This document shows positions 34,408 through 43,006 of a stretch of 64,000 bases of DNA, piece by piece (the first letter of the stretch is position 1; every line of letters starts with the position of its first letter). The notes under the pieces were generated by a model that saw nothing but the letters and a program-made list of their open reading frames with translations, ran no database searches and was not told the origin of the DNA. The DNA lies in assembly GCF_900128505.1 (NCBI RefSeq), contig NZ_LT669941.1:1227526-1291525 (forward strand), given 5' to 3'. The stretch comes from Parabacteroides timonensis. GTDB lineage: Bacteria > Bacteroidota > Bacteroidia > Bacteroidales > Tannerellaceae. The position numbers and the translations under genes were made by a program.

Positions 34408-35994
34408 TTAAGACTGCGTCTCCATCGCGGCAACTCCTTCCGCACAACGTTCCCCATCAATAGCGGCAGAGACAATCCCTCCGGCATAGCCTGCTCCTTC
34501 CCCACAAGGGAAAAGTCCTTTTAGAGTAATATGCTGATACGTATCGCGATCACGAAGGATGCGAACAGGGGAAGACGTACGTGTCTCCACTCCTATCATC
34601 AGAGCTTCATTGGTCAGGAAACCTTTCGATGTCTTGCCAAAATGACGAAAACCATCGCGCAGGCGACTGGTTACAAACTCCGGCATCCAGAAATGAAGCG
34701 GTGAAGCCAACAAACCGGGTGTATAGGAAGACTCCGGCAAGTCGAACGAGTTTTTCTTCGTAACAAAGTCGTTCATACGTTGGGCTGGTGCTGTCTGTTT
34801 CATACCACCGTTCAGCCAACATACTTCTTCCAGCCTTTCCTGAAAAGCCATCAATGCTAAAGGCGAATCGGCAGGGACCTTTATCTCTTCATGTTTCATC
34901 AGTTCCGGATAATCTTCAGGTCGGATCTCTACCACCATTCCGGAATTCGACCAGCGCGAACCTCGGTTAGACGGCGACATACCGTTTACAACAACTTGTT
35001 TCGGACCGCTTGCCGCCGGAACGACAAATCCACCGGGACACATACAGAAAGAATACACACCTCTTCCGCTTGCCTGCGTAACAAAGCTATATTCGGCAGC
35101 CGGAAGATACTTTCCTCTCCCCTCTCTACGGTGATACTGAATTTGGTCGATCAGCTCCTGCGGATGTTCCAAACGAACACCCACGGCAATTCCTTTAGCT
35201 TCGATAGGGATCTTTTGCTCATAAAGATATCGATAAACATCACGGGCCGAATGACCAGTTGCCAGGATAACCGGGCCAAGAAAGGTCTTTCCTGTATTGG
35301 TTTCAATACCGACAACTTCATTGTCTTTCAGGATCAGAGCATCCATACGGGTTTCGAAATGAACTTCACCGCCACAACGGATGATCTGCTCACGGATATT
35401 TTCTATCACACGGGGCAGTTTATCCGTTCCTATATGAGGATGGGCATCTGCCAGGATCGAGGTACTGGCACCATGCTGACAAAAAACATTCAGAATCTTA
35501 TCTACTGAACCGCGTTTCTTACTGCGGGTATATAACTTACCATCCGAATAAGCCCCGGCACCACCTTCACCGAAACTGTAATTCGATTCACTGTTCACGA
35601 CATGCTCACGACTGATCAATGCAATATCCTTCTTTCGATCGCGAACATTCTTACCACGTTCTATGATAACAGGGCGCAAGCCTAGTTCAATCAGACGCAG
35701 AGCGGCAAACAGTCCTCCGGGGCCGGCACCAACCACAATCACAGGTTTACCGCTTGATACATCTTTATATTCCACCGACTGGTATTCTGCCTCTTCCGGC
35801 TGCTCATTAATAAATATACGCAGTTTAACATTTACATAAATCGTACGCTGACGGGCATCGATCGAACGTTTCAATAACCGTACTGCTTGTATATCTTTGA
35901 GAGGGGAACCGGTTTCCCGTGCAACGACTTGTTTCAGGGATTGCTCATTGACTGCTTCTTCCGGCAGAATGCGGAGTTGTAATTCTTGTATCAT
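34408..35994 (-). CDS. FAD-dependent oxidoreductase (NAD(P)/FAD-binding)
   Basis: 528 residues. An N-terminal domain of about 80 residues, often described in 'FAD-utilising dehydrogenase' (YncB/COG2509) proteins, precedes a Rossmann motif 'VIVVGAGPGGLFAALRL' (about 84-100) and 'SYSFGEGGAGAYSDGKLYTR'-type substrate loop (core 'GGAGAYSDGK'). A second FAD site is 'LFPCGEGAGYAGGI' near the C-terminus. Its substrate is not known. Its stop codon overlaps the right arm of the second invertible segment. 28 nt upstream lies radA in the same direction. Confidence 0.88.
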   Translation of the reverse strand: MIQELQLRILPEEAVNEQSLKQVVARETGSPLKDIQAVRLLKRSIDARQRTIYVNVKLRIFINEQPEEAEYQSVEYKDVSSGKPVIVVGAGPGGLFAALRLIELGLRPVIIERGKNVRDRKKDIALISREHVVNSESNYSFGEGGAGAYSDGKLYTRSKKRGSVDKILNVFCQHGASTSILADAHPHIGTDKLPRVIENIREQIIRCGGEVHFETRMDALILKDNEVVGIETNTGKTFLGPVILATGHSARDVYRYLYEQKIPIEAKGIAVGVRLEHPQELIDQIQYHRREGRGKYLPAAEYSFVTQASGRGVYSFCMCPGGFVVPAASGPKQVVVNGMSPSNRGSRWSNSGMVVEIRPEDYPELMKHEEIKVPADSPLALMAFQERLEEVCWLNGGMKQTAPAQRMNDFVTKKNSFDLPESSYTPGLLASPLHFWMPEFVTSRLRDGFRHFGKTSKGFLTNEALMIGVETRTSSPVRILRDRDTYQHITLKGLFPCGEGAGYAGGIVSAAIDGERCAEGVAAMETQS

Positions 35995-36021
35995 TATTTA
36001 CTTGTTATAAAGAGAAAACGA

Positions 36022-37395
36022 TTATCCAAACAGATGACGGAAAGCCTCTTCCACTTTCTTCACCTGTATAATCTGTATTTTACATTTAGCGGTATCGAAA
36101 CCTTTCAGGTTATTATGAGGAATGATTATACGCGAAAAACCTAGCTTCTCCGCTTCCAGGATACGTTGCTCGATACGGTTGACCGGACGAATCTCACCCG
36201 ATAAACCGACCTCGCCACACATACATACACCTTGCTCGATACTGATATCGAGACTCGATGAAAGTACGGCACTGATAACAGCTAAGTCAATAGCAGGGTC
36301 ATTTACCTTTAAACCACCGGCAATATTCAGAAACACATCCTTTTGTATCAATTTAAATCCGGCACGTTTTTCAAGAACTGCCAGCAACATATTCATTCGT
36401 CGCAGATCGAATCCCGTTGCGCTGCGTTGCGGCGTACCGTAAACAGCAGAACTTACTAATGCCTGAGTCTCGATCAGGAAAGGACGAATCCCTTCGATCG
36501 CAGCGGCGATCGTCACCCCACTCAGCCCCTCATGATTTTGGGTCAACAATAATTCCGACGGATTGCTTACTTCACGTAAACCATTCTGCCTCATTTCATA
36601 GATACCCAATTCAGCCGTACTACCGAAACGGTTTTTAATACTGCGCAGAATACGGTACATATAATGTTGGTCGCCTTCAAACTGAAGCACTGTATCGACA
36701 ATATGTTCCAGGACTTTTGGCCCGGCAATACTTCCTTCCTTATTAATATGACCGATCAGCAAAACAGGCACACCACTTTCTTTAGCATATTTCAGGATAG
36801 CGGCGCTACATTCACGCACCTGGGAGACACTACCGGGAGACGATTCCACAATCTCGGTATAGATAGTCTGGATAGAGTCGATGATCATTAAATCCGGTTG
36901 CACGTTACGAGCCTGTACAAATATCTGTTCCAGGTTTGTCTCGCATAAGATAAAACAGTCCGGATTTTCATGAGCCAGACGGTCGGCACGAAGTTTAAGC
37001 TGCCGACTGCTTTCCTCACCCGAAACATATAATGTTTTCAGCCCGTTCAGCCCCAAGACGGTCTGCAACACCAAAGTTGACTTGCCGATACCCGGTTCAC
37101 CACCGATCAGTACCAGCGATCCTTTCACCAGCCCCCCACCGAGGACACGGTTCAACTCTTCATCCTTCAAATCGATACGGGATTCTTCTTCGGACGTGAT
37201 ATCGCGTAATAAGACCGGACGCACTTTCTCGTTATCAGTTATTCCTGGAATAATACGTTTTGCCGAGGGTTCTTTGGTGGCGACGATTTCTTCCACATAC
37301 GTGTTCCATTCGCCGCAATTAGGACATTTACCGACCCATTTAGGAGAGTCTGCTCCACAATTGGAGCAGACATATACTGTTTTTGTCTTAGCCAT
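36022..37395 (-). CDS. radA: DNA repair protein RadA
   Basis: 457 residues. RadA is a RecA-like ATPase that helps process recombination intermediates. An N-terminal C4 zinc finger ('VCSNCGADSPKWVGKCPNC') is followed by Walker A 'GGEPGIGKST', Walker B 'LMIIDSIQT', the RadA-specific 'KNRFG' motif, and a Lon-like C-terminal domain. It is complete. It sits between the hypothetical gene at 37430 and the flavoprotein gene. Confidence 0.95.
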   Translation of the reverse strand: MAKTKTVYVCSNCGADSPKWVGKCPNCGEWNTYVEEIVATKEPSAKRIIPGITDNEKVRPVLLRDITSEEESRIDLKDEELNRVLGGGLVKGSLVLIGGEPGIGKSTLVLQTVLGLNGLKTLYVSGEESSRQLKLRADRLAHENPDCFILCETNLEQIFVQARNVQPDLMIIDSIQTIYTEIVESSPGSVSQVRECSAAILKYAKESGVPVLLIGHINKEGSIAGPKVLEHIVDTVLQFEGDQHYMYRILRSIKNRFGSTAELGIYEMRQNGLREVSNPSELLLTQNHEGLSGVTIAAAIEGIRPFLIETQALVSSAVYGTPQRSATGFDLRRMNMLLAVLEKRAGFKLIQKDVFLNIAGGLKVNDPAIDLAVISAVLSSSLDISIEQGVCMCGEVGLSGEIRPVNRIEQRILEAEKLGFSRIIIPHNNLKGFDTAKCKIQIIQVKKVEEAFRHLFG

Positions 37396-37429
37396 ACATC
37401 TTTAAGATTTGGCGTAAAGATAGGAAAAG

Positions 37430-38386
37430 TTAGCCAAATAAGTCGAGTGTAAGTTGTTTCTTCTCCGCCTCCAGCTTGCGCAGATGACGCTTGCCCTGTG
37501 GGGTAACGATTTCAAGTTTATCGAAACGGGTACGAATCACGGTAGTCACCGTATAGCTGACATTGATCGTTTCACCCAATTCACTTAACTTACGTGCAAT
37601 CTCCAATACGCAGTCGATACACATACCGCTGGTGAAAGAGATCTTTTCATCGAACATCTGTTTCTTGAATTCTTCGTCGCACATATAAAAGTCGATCGTC
37701 TCGCCTCCTTTATTATAGATACCCTTCCAACGATAACGGCTATCTTTCAATACAGGCGAAATAATTTCTATCGTCGCTTTATTATCTTTGATGGTAGGCA
37801 GATCGTCCGAACGCAGGATAAAGTAATCGAACTGCTCACGTTTTACTTCCAGCGAACCGGAACGGCTGCCGTTATTTGCATTCAATTCGCGTACATTTAT
37901 CTTTGTCACCTTGGGATATCCCTTCAACGCTTCATAAAAATTGGATTTACACTTACTGAACTTAGGCCATGAGGACAGTAACTCTATAAGTTCATGAGGG
38001 ATTCGGGCACCCGGATCTTTCAATTTGAGCGAACGTTTCAGGAGTAATATTTCTTTTTGCATATTCTCTTCATCGGCATTCGTCCGGTCGGCAATGGGTT
38101 GTCCCCCTACCGACAAGGTCGGACGTGACAGAACCTGCATCAATATATTCAATACAATGGAAATAGCACGCGGACTTTCGCCAGCTATCGGCCATACGAC
38201 CCGATATCCACCTGCCAGTGGAACAGGTTCGCAATGGGCAGTCATCTTCACATCCAGCATATCAGCCAATACACGGATCATGGAAAGTATTTCTTTCTCA
38301 CAACGGTGTTTGATCATCGCGTCCATATAGCTGGACTTATCGTTAAAAGAATAACGAAGTTCAAGTTTGTTTTCAAACTTTATCAT
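37430..38386 (-). CDS. Conserved hypothetical protein with C-terminal clamp-binding-like motif
   Basis: 318 residues, no signal or membrane segment. It shows a helical N-terminal half and a WYL-like beta stretch ('KATIEIISPVLKDSRYRWKGIY', core 'ISPVLKDSRYRW'), but I do not recognise the family. The last residues are 'QLTLDLFG', fitting the beta-clamp binding pattern QL-x-L-x-L/F at the very C-terminus. It is next to radA, so a link to DNA repair is possible. Both statements need testing. Confidence 0.6.
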   Translation of the reverse strand: MIKFENKLELRYSFNDKSSYMDAMIKHRCEKEILSMIRVLADMLDVKMTAHCEPVPLAGGYRVVWPIAGESPRAISIVLNILMQVLSRPTLSVGGQPIADRTNADEENMQKEILLLKRSLKLKDPGARIPHELIELLSSWPKFSKCKSNFYEALKGYPKVTKINVRELNANNGSRSGSLEVKREQFDYFILRSDDLPTIKDNKATIEIISPVLKDSRYRWKGIYNKGGETIDFYMCDEEFKKQMFDEKISFTSGMCIDCVLEIARKLSELGETINVSYTVTTVIRTRFDKLEIVTPQGKRHLRKLEAEKKQLTLDLFG

Positions 38387-38421
38387 AGAATAATCTTGTT
38401 ATTTGTCCAAAATCCAGCTAA

Positions 38422-38967
38422 TTACTTCACAGGTTGTTCTTTAGGCTTACGATCAAAGAACGGATTTTTTGAAGAGGCACTGACCGGGATAGCCATCACA
38501 CATTTACTGTCTTCACCGAGCCATCCCAAACGCTGTGCAGCCAGGCCGGCACTAAACATGACACGCGTATCCAAACGCAGGTCGGAAGCCGTAGCACAAG
38601 CTGATCCGATTGCAATACCCAAATCTACGGAATTAATAGCACACGGAACTTCTGCCGGTTTCTCTACACAAGTATCATATCCGCAATGTGCACAATTCAG
38701 TCCTTGTACCTGCTGACGCGTGCCGAGTATCACAACAGCCTCGGCGCTCAGGATGTTATCCGCATCACGTAAGAAAAACTTTAATCCTGTCTCAGCGGCA
38801 ACCTTCAACATCTCTTCAGACAGATGCCGGATATCATCACCCGTTACCATTGCAATCTCTATAATGTCAACACCTTTCCCTTTCGGAGCCGTCCGGGCAG
38901 CCGTCATCATCTGACGGACAACAGCTAACACATGTTCGTGTCGTATCTCTCTTTCGTTTTGTATCAT
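38422..38967 (-). CDS. DUF2148 ferredoxin-like protein
   Basis: 181 residues. 'GLNCAHCGYDTCVEKP' (Cys-x2-Cys-x4-Cys) is followed by a further Cys near 'VPCAINSVDLGIAIGSACATA', the DUF2148 arrangement that suggests an iron-sulfur cluster. N-terminal helices and an 'ILGTRQQVQ' strand precede it. The role is unknown; these proteins are common in anaerobes. A TATCTTTG -7 element lies upstream (38997-38990). Confidence 0.85.
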   Translation of the reverse strand: MIQNEREIRHEHVLAVVRQMMTAARTAPKGKGVDIIEIAMVTGDDIRHLSEEMLKVAAETGLKFFLRDADNILSAEAVVILGTRQQVQGLNCAHCGYDTCVEKPAEVPCAINSVDLGIAIGSACATASDLRLDTRVMFSAGLAAQRLGWLGEDSKCVMAIPVSASSKNPFFDRKPKEQPVK

Positions 38968-39002
38968 TTCTTTATTGGTTTAGCAGGAACAAAGATACAC
39001 TT

Positions 39003-41132
39003 TTACTCGTTTTCAAGTTCAAGATTTGTCATCTTTTCTGTGATCGCAAAAGGATAACCGGGATATTCATATAAACTGAAACGTGGTTCCGTGACACCTT
39101 CGCAATAATTCCAGATACTACGGTATTCTTTCACATCCTCTCCCAATTCTTCCAACTGCCGAAGATAGGCCGCAACCGATTTATTCTCGACAATAAATAC
39201 CTCTCCCATCTGATGAATGATCGGGCTGTGCCGACGACCGGTATCATGGTCGAACTTCAGGATACGCTTGCCTTCTGCCGTAAATCCTACCGTTTTAAAT
39301 GTCATGCTTTTTCCGATTGCCGGCAAATTCAATACACTCCGGTCGGTTGCTGCAAATAATAAATGATTGTCTCTAAGGAAACCTATCAACTTTTTGCCCA
39401 ACGGACGCTTATTCGTTACTATATTATCCAGTTCCTCCAGTTTATCTTCTGGAATGTGACCGAATGCCTTCTCTTCGTATTGTTCCTGCAACGAACGGCT
39501 ATTAGGTGTAAACACGGCATAATTTTCGTTAAAGCCTTTCACGGAGAAGGTATAATAACAAATGATCCCTACCGAATTCAAAGTCTGGCGTAACTTAGCC
39601 GTATGCCCCCGCCGGGATGCAGCTACCGTATAAACCAACTGGTTGGTAATGACCCATCCGGCATCAAGGATCGCTTGTATGGCTCGTTTAGCCTCGGGAG
39701 TTACTTCTAAAGGAGACTGGAAATGGGTCTGGATAATAAACTGGGAAACACCAACCGTAGAAGCTTTGTCTTTAAACTCTTTTAGAATGGCTACCAGTTC
39801 GTCCGTTATACGCAACGGAAGATAAGCGAGCAAACGCGATCCCAAACGTACACGTTGCAACTCAGCATATTTTTCACCTTCCGGACGTTCTTCATTGGCT
39901 TTCCGTTTACGAACTGCCATTTTATATACGGCTTCCAATATCTTGCGTAGTGTTGCATTCTGACTCATCAGCGCATCTCCCCCGGTAATCAGGATATCTC
40001 TTAACTGGGCATCCTCCTCAAAATAATGCATCAACCGGCGCAATTTCTTATCCCAGCTTTCTTTTGCTTTTAATGCTTCGAAATCAAAATTCAAACGTTC
40101 ACTTTGAAAATCGTACATTCGCTGACAGGAAGCACATAGCCCTCCACAAGCCCGGCCCATCGAATCCGGTATCAGGATAGCAACTTCAGGATAACGACGA
40201 TGGATATTATGCCCTTCGGGCAACAACCACCCGGCAGCATTGGGTTGCCCGGGTACTACTATATCCTCTTTTTCCCACGCTTTGATACTTCCGTATGTCT
40301 CCACCAGTTCTTCCGAATACAAGACATACGACCGGATTGTCTCATCATCATATCCCTCTTTTCCCGGATTAAGCAACGACAAATAGTAGGGAGTGACAAA
40401 GAACGGCATGCCTTTTTTCCGGGCATGGCTCAGCAATTGCATCATCTCCTCTGACAGGGAATCGCCCAGAAAATAATTTAGTTCCTTCGGGCTTTTGATA
40501 GCCAGCGCTAAATGAAAACGTGCCGTATTCCACCATTCCTTCACCTGATCATATTTTTCCTCCTCTGTCATTTCCGGAGTAAACTGATATCGGGACGATG
40601 GTGCATTACGACGTTCTATTTTACGGATCAGTCTTCTGATTATCCGATCTTTATTCGCTTCACGAACGGCTATCACTTCCTCATCCAACCCTGTCGGCCA
40701 ACGACTCATTTGCCGTTTTACCTGCGAGCGATCAGGAACAATTTCTTCCGGATGCTCCAGTAACATAAACTGATGATACAAATCGATGAAAAGATCGGGT
40801 GATACATTATCAGTAAGTTTCCCGGTCAGTAATTGCCAGAAATAGGTAAAGGTATGTATCGACAGTTCCTCACCGGTTGAGAGTTCATCTACCGTCGTCT
40901 CATCATAATCCAATAAAAGTAAAATACGCTTCGCCACGGCATTCCCCATATTACTGCCCCCCTCACCCGTATCTAGCCGTGAAGAGACAAAAGAACGAAG
41001 AGCTTCTCTGAACAGCTCCACGCTCCGGCTCTCTTCCGCCATTGCTATCAAATGAGGAAAATCTCTGTTAAACACTTTCAGTAAATAAGAATTGTCGTAC
41101 GTTAGTTCTTTTCTTTTAATCATAAACATCAC
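39003..41132 (-). CDS. KamA-family radical SAM protein
   Basis: 709 residues, of the long form. The radical SAM motif is C-x3-C-x2-C in 'CGGLCASCQRMYDF', and the segment 'LRDILITGGDALMS' fits lysine 2,3-aminomutase-type enzymes. An N-terminal extension of about 250 residues has no known catalytic role. The start lies in a GTG-ATG-TTT-ATG cluster and could be 41132, 41129 or 41123. It may be a lysine- or glutamate-2,3-aminomutase-type enzyme, used in anaerobic amino acid breakdown or osmolyte synthesis. The substrate is not read from sequence. Confidence 0.88.
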   Translation of the reverse strand: MMFMIKRKELTYDNSYLLKVFNRDFPHLIAMAEESRSVELFREALRSFVSSRLDTGEGGSNMGNAVAKRILLLLDYDETTVDELSTGEELSIHTFTYFWQLLTGKLTDNVSPDLFIDLYHQFMLLEHPEEIVPDRSQVKRQMSRWPTGLDEEVIAVREANKDRIIRRLIRKIERRNAPSSRYQFTPEMTEEEKYDQVKEWWNTARFHLALAIKSPKELNYFLGDSLSEEMMQLLSHARKKGMPFFVTPYYLSLLNPGKEGYDDETIRSYVLYSEELVETYGSIKAWEKEDIVVPGQPNAAGWLLPEGHNIHRRYPEVAILIPDSMGRACGGLCASCQRMYDFQSERLNFDFEALKAKESWDKKLRRLMHYFEEDAQLRDILITGGDALMSQNATLRKILEAVYKMAVRKRKANEERPEGEKYAELQRVRLGSRLLAYLPLRITDELVAILKEFKDKASTVGVSQFIIQTHFQSPLEVTPEAKRAIQAILDAGWVITNQLVYTVAASRRGHTAKLRQTLNSVGIICYYTFSVKGFNENYAVFTPNSRSLQEQYEEKAFGHIPEDKLEELDNIVTNKRPLGKKLIGFLRDNHLLFAATDRSVLNLPAIGKSMTFKTVGFTAEGKRILKFDHDTGRRHSPIIHQMGEVFIVENKSVAAYLRQLEELGEDVKEYRSIWNYCEGVTEPRFSLYEYPGYPFAITEKMTNLELENE

Positions 41133-41458
41133 TGCTTTTTAGATAGATTAGAATAATTCAAGTCTCAGAGCACTTATTCAGACAGACGGATTACATTATA
41201 TAATATACAAGGATAGTTTATTCCTGAATCACAAACAACAGATGAAGAAGCTCAGACTTTTACACTTGTCTACAAATATAATATTTTTCTTTGAAAAGCA
41301 GCGAATATTTACTTTTAAAACATTCTAATTTATGATATATCAGGATCAAAATGACATTCCTTTTACTATTAAATTACACTTTCGTTTCACTTTCACCTGT
41401 TTTTGTAGAAACCAGTCATTATCATTTTTACATACATCTTGAAAAAAAGGCGATAGCG

Positions 41459-41490
41459 CTTGCATTTATCAAAAAGTATATATATATTTG
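41459..41490 (+). promoter_or_regulatory. Promoter of the candidate small RNA
   Basis: CTTG (41459-41462), 20 nt, TATATTTG (41483-41490) is a full consensus match, pointing right into a gene-free stretch with a strong terminator about 90 nt on. Confidence 0.72.
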
Positions 41491-41496
41491 TCACAA

Positions 41497-41590
41497 AGTA
41501 ATATTCGAGGCTTAGGCCTCTCGTTTAAGGTTAAGGTATTGGTCATTATAAGAATTAAAAAGTCTACTTGTGAAAGTAGACTTTTTTATT
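41497..41590 (+). ncRNA. Candidate small RNA of about 90-95 nt
   Basis: It lies between the promoter at 41459-41490 and the terminator at 41557-41586. No ORF of any size with a plausible start is visible in it. It contains a 5' hairpin GAGGC-TTAG-GCCTC (41507-41520) and the terminator stem. Neighbouring genes run leftward (radical SAM gene) or start much further on (regulator at 42303), so it does not look like a leader of either. I do not recognise the RNA family. Confidence 0.6.
41557..41586. terminator. Intrinsic terminator, both strands
   Basis: AAAAAGTCTAC (41557-41567), 8-nt loop TTGTGAAA, GTAGACTTTTT (41576-41586). Both strands have a T-tract, so it can end the small RNA from the left and the small gene at 41641 from the right. 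Confidence 0.9.
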
Positions 41591-41640
41591 TGCTAATATC
41601 CATCCAAACACCCAAACCTAAAAATTTCTCATGCTTAGAA

Positions 41641-41839
41641 TTAAGCATCTTCACGTTCTGATACATAGACACGCACAGAAAAAGGTATTTTATCCTGTTC
41701 TACGCCCCAGTTCAAACGGAATAGTACCACCACCATTTACTGCTTGTTCAACAGTGGTTTCACTTACACTCTTTTCTGCCAGTTGATCTTCCAGAGACTT
41801 TTGAATCTGTGAAAAAATTACATCAAAATTCTTTTCCAT
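41641..41839 (-). pseudogene. Small gene with a single-base frameshift
   Basis: ATG at 41839 opens a 49-codon frame ending at 41690 ('MEKNFDVIFSQIQKSLEDQ', then 'VNGGGTIPFELGRRTG'). After a TTT run near 41717-41719 another frame continues with natural-looking sequence ('LNWGVEQDKIPFSVRVYV', ending SEREDA) to a stop at 41641. Removing one T would give one protein of 65 residues. The block is 199 bp long, one more than a multiple of three. A small hairpin (ATGCTTA/TAAGCAT) and the terminator at 41557 follow. The protein family is unknown; a Gly-Gly-Gly step after a charged helix recalls some peptide precursors, but that is weak. Confidence 0.5.
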
Positions 41840-42302
41840 TGTAATAAATTTAGTCTGTTAATAAAACGATTGGTATATTTTTTCAACAAGTAGCATACCT
41901 GTCTTAAAGAAATGAAGAACTCACTTGAGTGGAGAAATCACAGAGTTTAGATTTAACTTATTCGTAAATCACGTTGCAAATAAACACTAAACATCAATAC
42001 AATCAAAAGATACAATAAGTTTTAAAGTGACAACAGACGCGTTGTCATATGACAATAGTAGATGTCACCTGATAACAATACACCATCTATCGGATTTGAG
42101 TTTATGAGTAAAAATCATAATCGCTCAACCCCCTTCTGAACAAGTATCTCTAGTAAATTACGTTTGAAACAAATCTCCATCTTAACAGAAATGTAACATC
42201 TATTTCATTCATCCGAAACAACAATAGCGTTCCTTTGCAGGAAAATAATTAAATTTGTAAACAATGAAATGAGTTTTTCATTTCAATTAAATAGAAAAGA
42301 CT
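41840..42302. promoter_or_regulatory. Gene-free stretch with operator-like palindromes upstream of the PhoB-like gene
   Basis: A palindrome TGACAAC-6 nt-GTTGTCA lies at 42028-42047, followed by another partial half site TGACAAT at 42050. An 8-bp hairpin TGAAATGA/TCATTTCA is at 42265-42285, just before the regulator start. A -7 like TAAATTTG is at 42250-42257 without a good -33. The palindrome could bind the regulator; this is inference. Nothing else was found here. Confidence 0.4.
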
Positions 42303-42989
42303 ATGGACATGCCCCGAATTCTTGTTGTGGACGACGAAGAGGACTTGTGCGAAATCCTCAAATTCAATCTGGAAATAGAAGGATATGAAGTAGATACCGC
42401 TTTCAGTGCGGAAGAAGCACTCAAAAAAGACCTATCCGTATATCAACTACTACTGCTCGATGTGATGATGGGAGAAATCTCCGGATTCAAAATGGCAAGT
42501 ATTTTACGGAAAGATGAAAATACAGCCAATGTTCCAATCATCTTCCTGACAGCGAAAGATACGGAAAACGATATGCTGACCGGTTTTAACCTGGGAGCAG
42601 ACGACTATATTTCAAAACCGTTTTCCATCCGCCAGGTTGTCGCACGCGTTAAAGCGGTGTTACGCAGAACAGCAGAAAAAGATAAAACTACGGCTAACGA
42701 ACTGCTCGAATACGAGACACTGGCCCTCGATACCAAACGCATCAAAGCGTCTGTCGATGGGAAAGAAATCCCTTTGACCAAAAAGGAGTTTGAAATATTG
42801 AAACTGTTACTGGAAAACAAAGGGAATGTATTTTCACGCGAAGAGATTCTGTCACGCATCTGGAAAGATGAAGTATACGTATTGGACCGTACCATCGATG
42901 TAAACATCACCCGGCTACGGAAAAAGATCGGCTCTTACGGAAAGAATATCGTGACCCGCCTGGGCTTCGGTTATTGTTTTGAATGCTAA
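42303..42989 (+). CDS. OmpR/PhoB-family response regulator
   Basis: 228 residues. Receiver domain with DDEED (about 10-14), phospho-Asp in 'LLLLDVMMG', and Lys in 'YISKPFS'. The winged-helix domain ends 'DRTIDVNITRLRKKIG'. It is paired with the PAS-type kinase gene 17 nt downstream, so this is a PhoB/PhoR-like system. The signal is unknown. Confidence 0.92.
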   Translation: MDMPRILVVDDEEDLCEILKFNLEIEGYEVDTAFSAEEALKKDLSVYQLLLLDVMMGEISGFKMASILRKDENTANVPIIFLTAKDTENDMLTGFNLGADDYISKPFSIRQVVARVKAVLRRTAEKDKTTANELLEYETLALDTKRIKASVDGKEIPLTKKEFEILKLLLENKGNVFSREEILSRIWKDEVYVLDRTIDVNITRLRKKIGSYGKNIVTRLGFGYCFEC

Positions 42990-43006
42990 TACCCTTTATT
43001 TGAATT

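Larger units (their letters stand above)
34205..34411. repeat. Second putative invertible promoter segment, 15-bp inverted repeats
   Basis: TTAATAGAACTACGT (34205-34219) is inverted at 34397-34411, enclosing 177 bp. The left arm is 19 nt from the start of the second fimbrial operon, and the right arm overlaps the stop codon of the flavoprotein gene. The segment contains a nested long hairpin and a consensus promoter that points right, away from the operon. The size (207 bp) resembles Bacteroides capsule promoter inversions. The repeat sequence differs from the first one (10843), and no recombinase gene lies next to it. Confidence 0.72.

Noticed and set aside
41351..41515. Short rightward ORF of about 54 codons overlapping the small RNA promoter
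   Set aside because: It has no ribosome site, an odd composition and runs through a promoter; probably chance.
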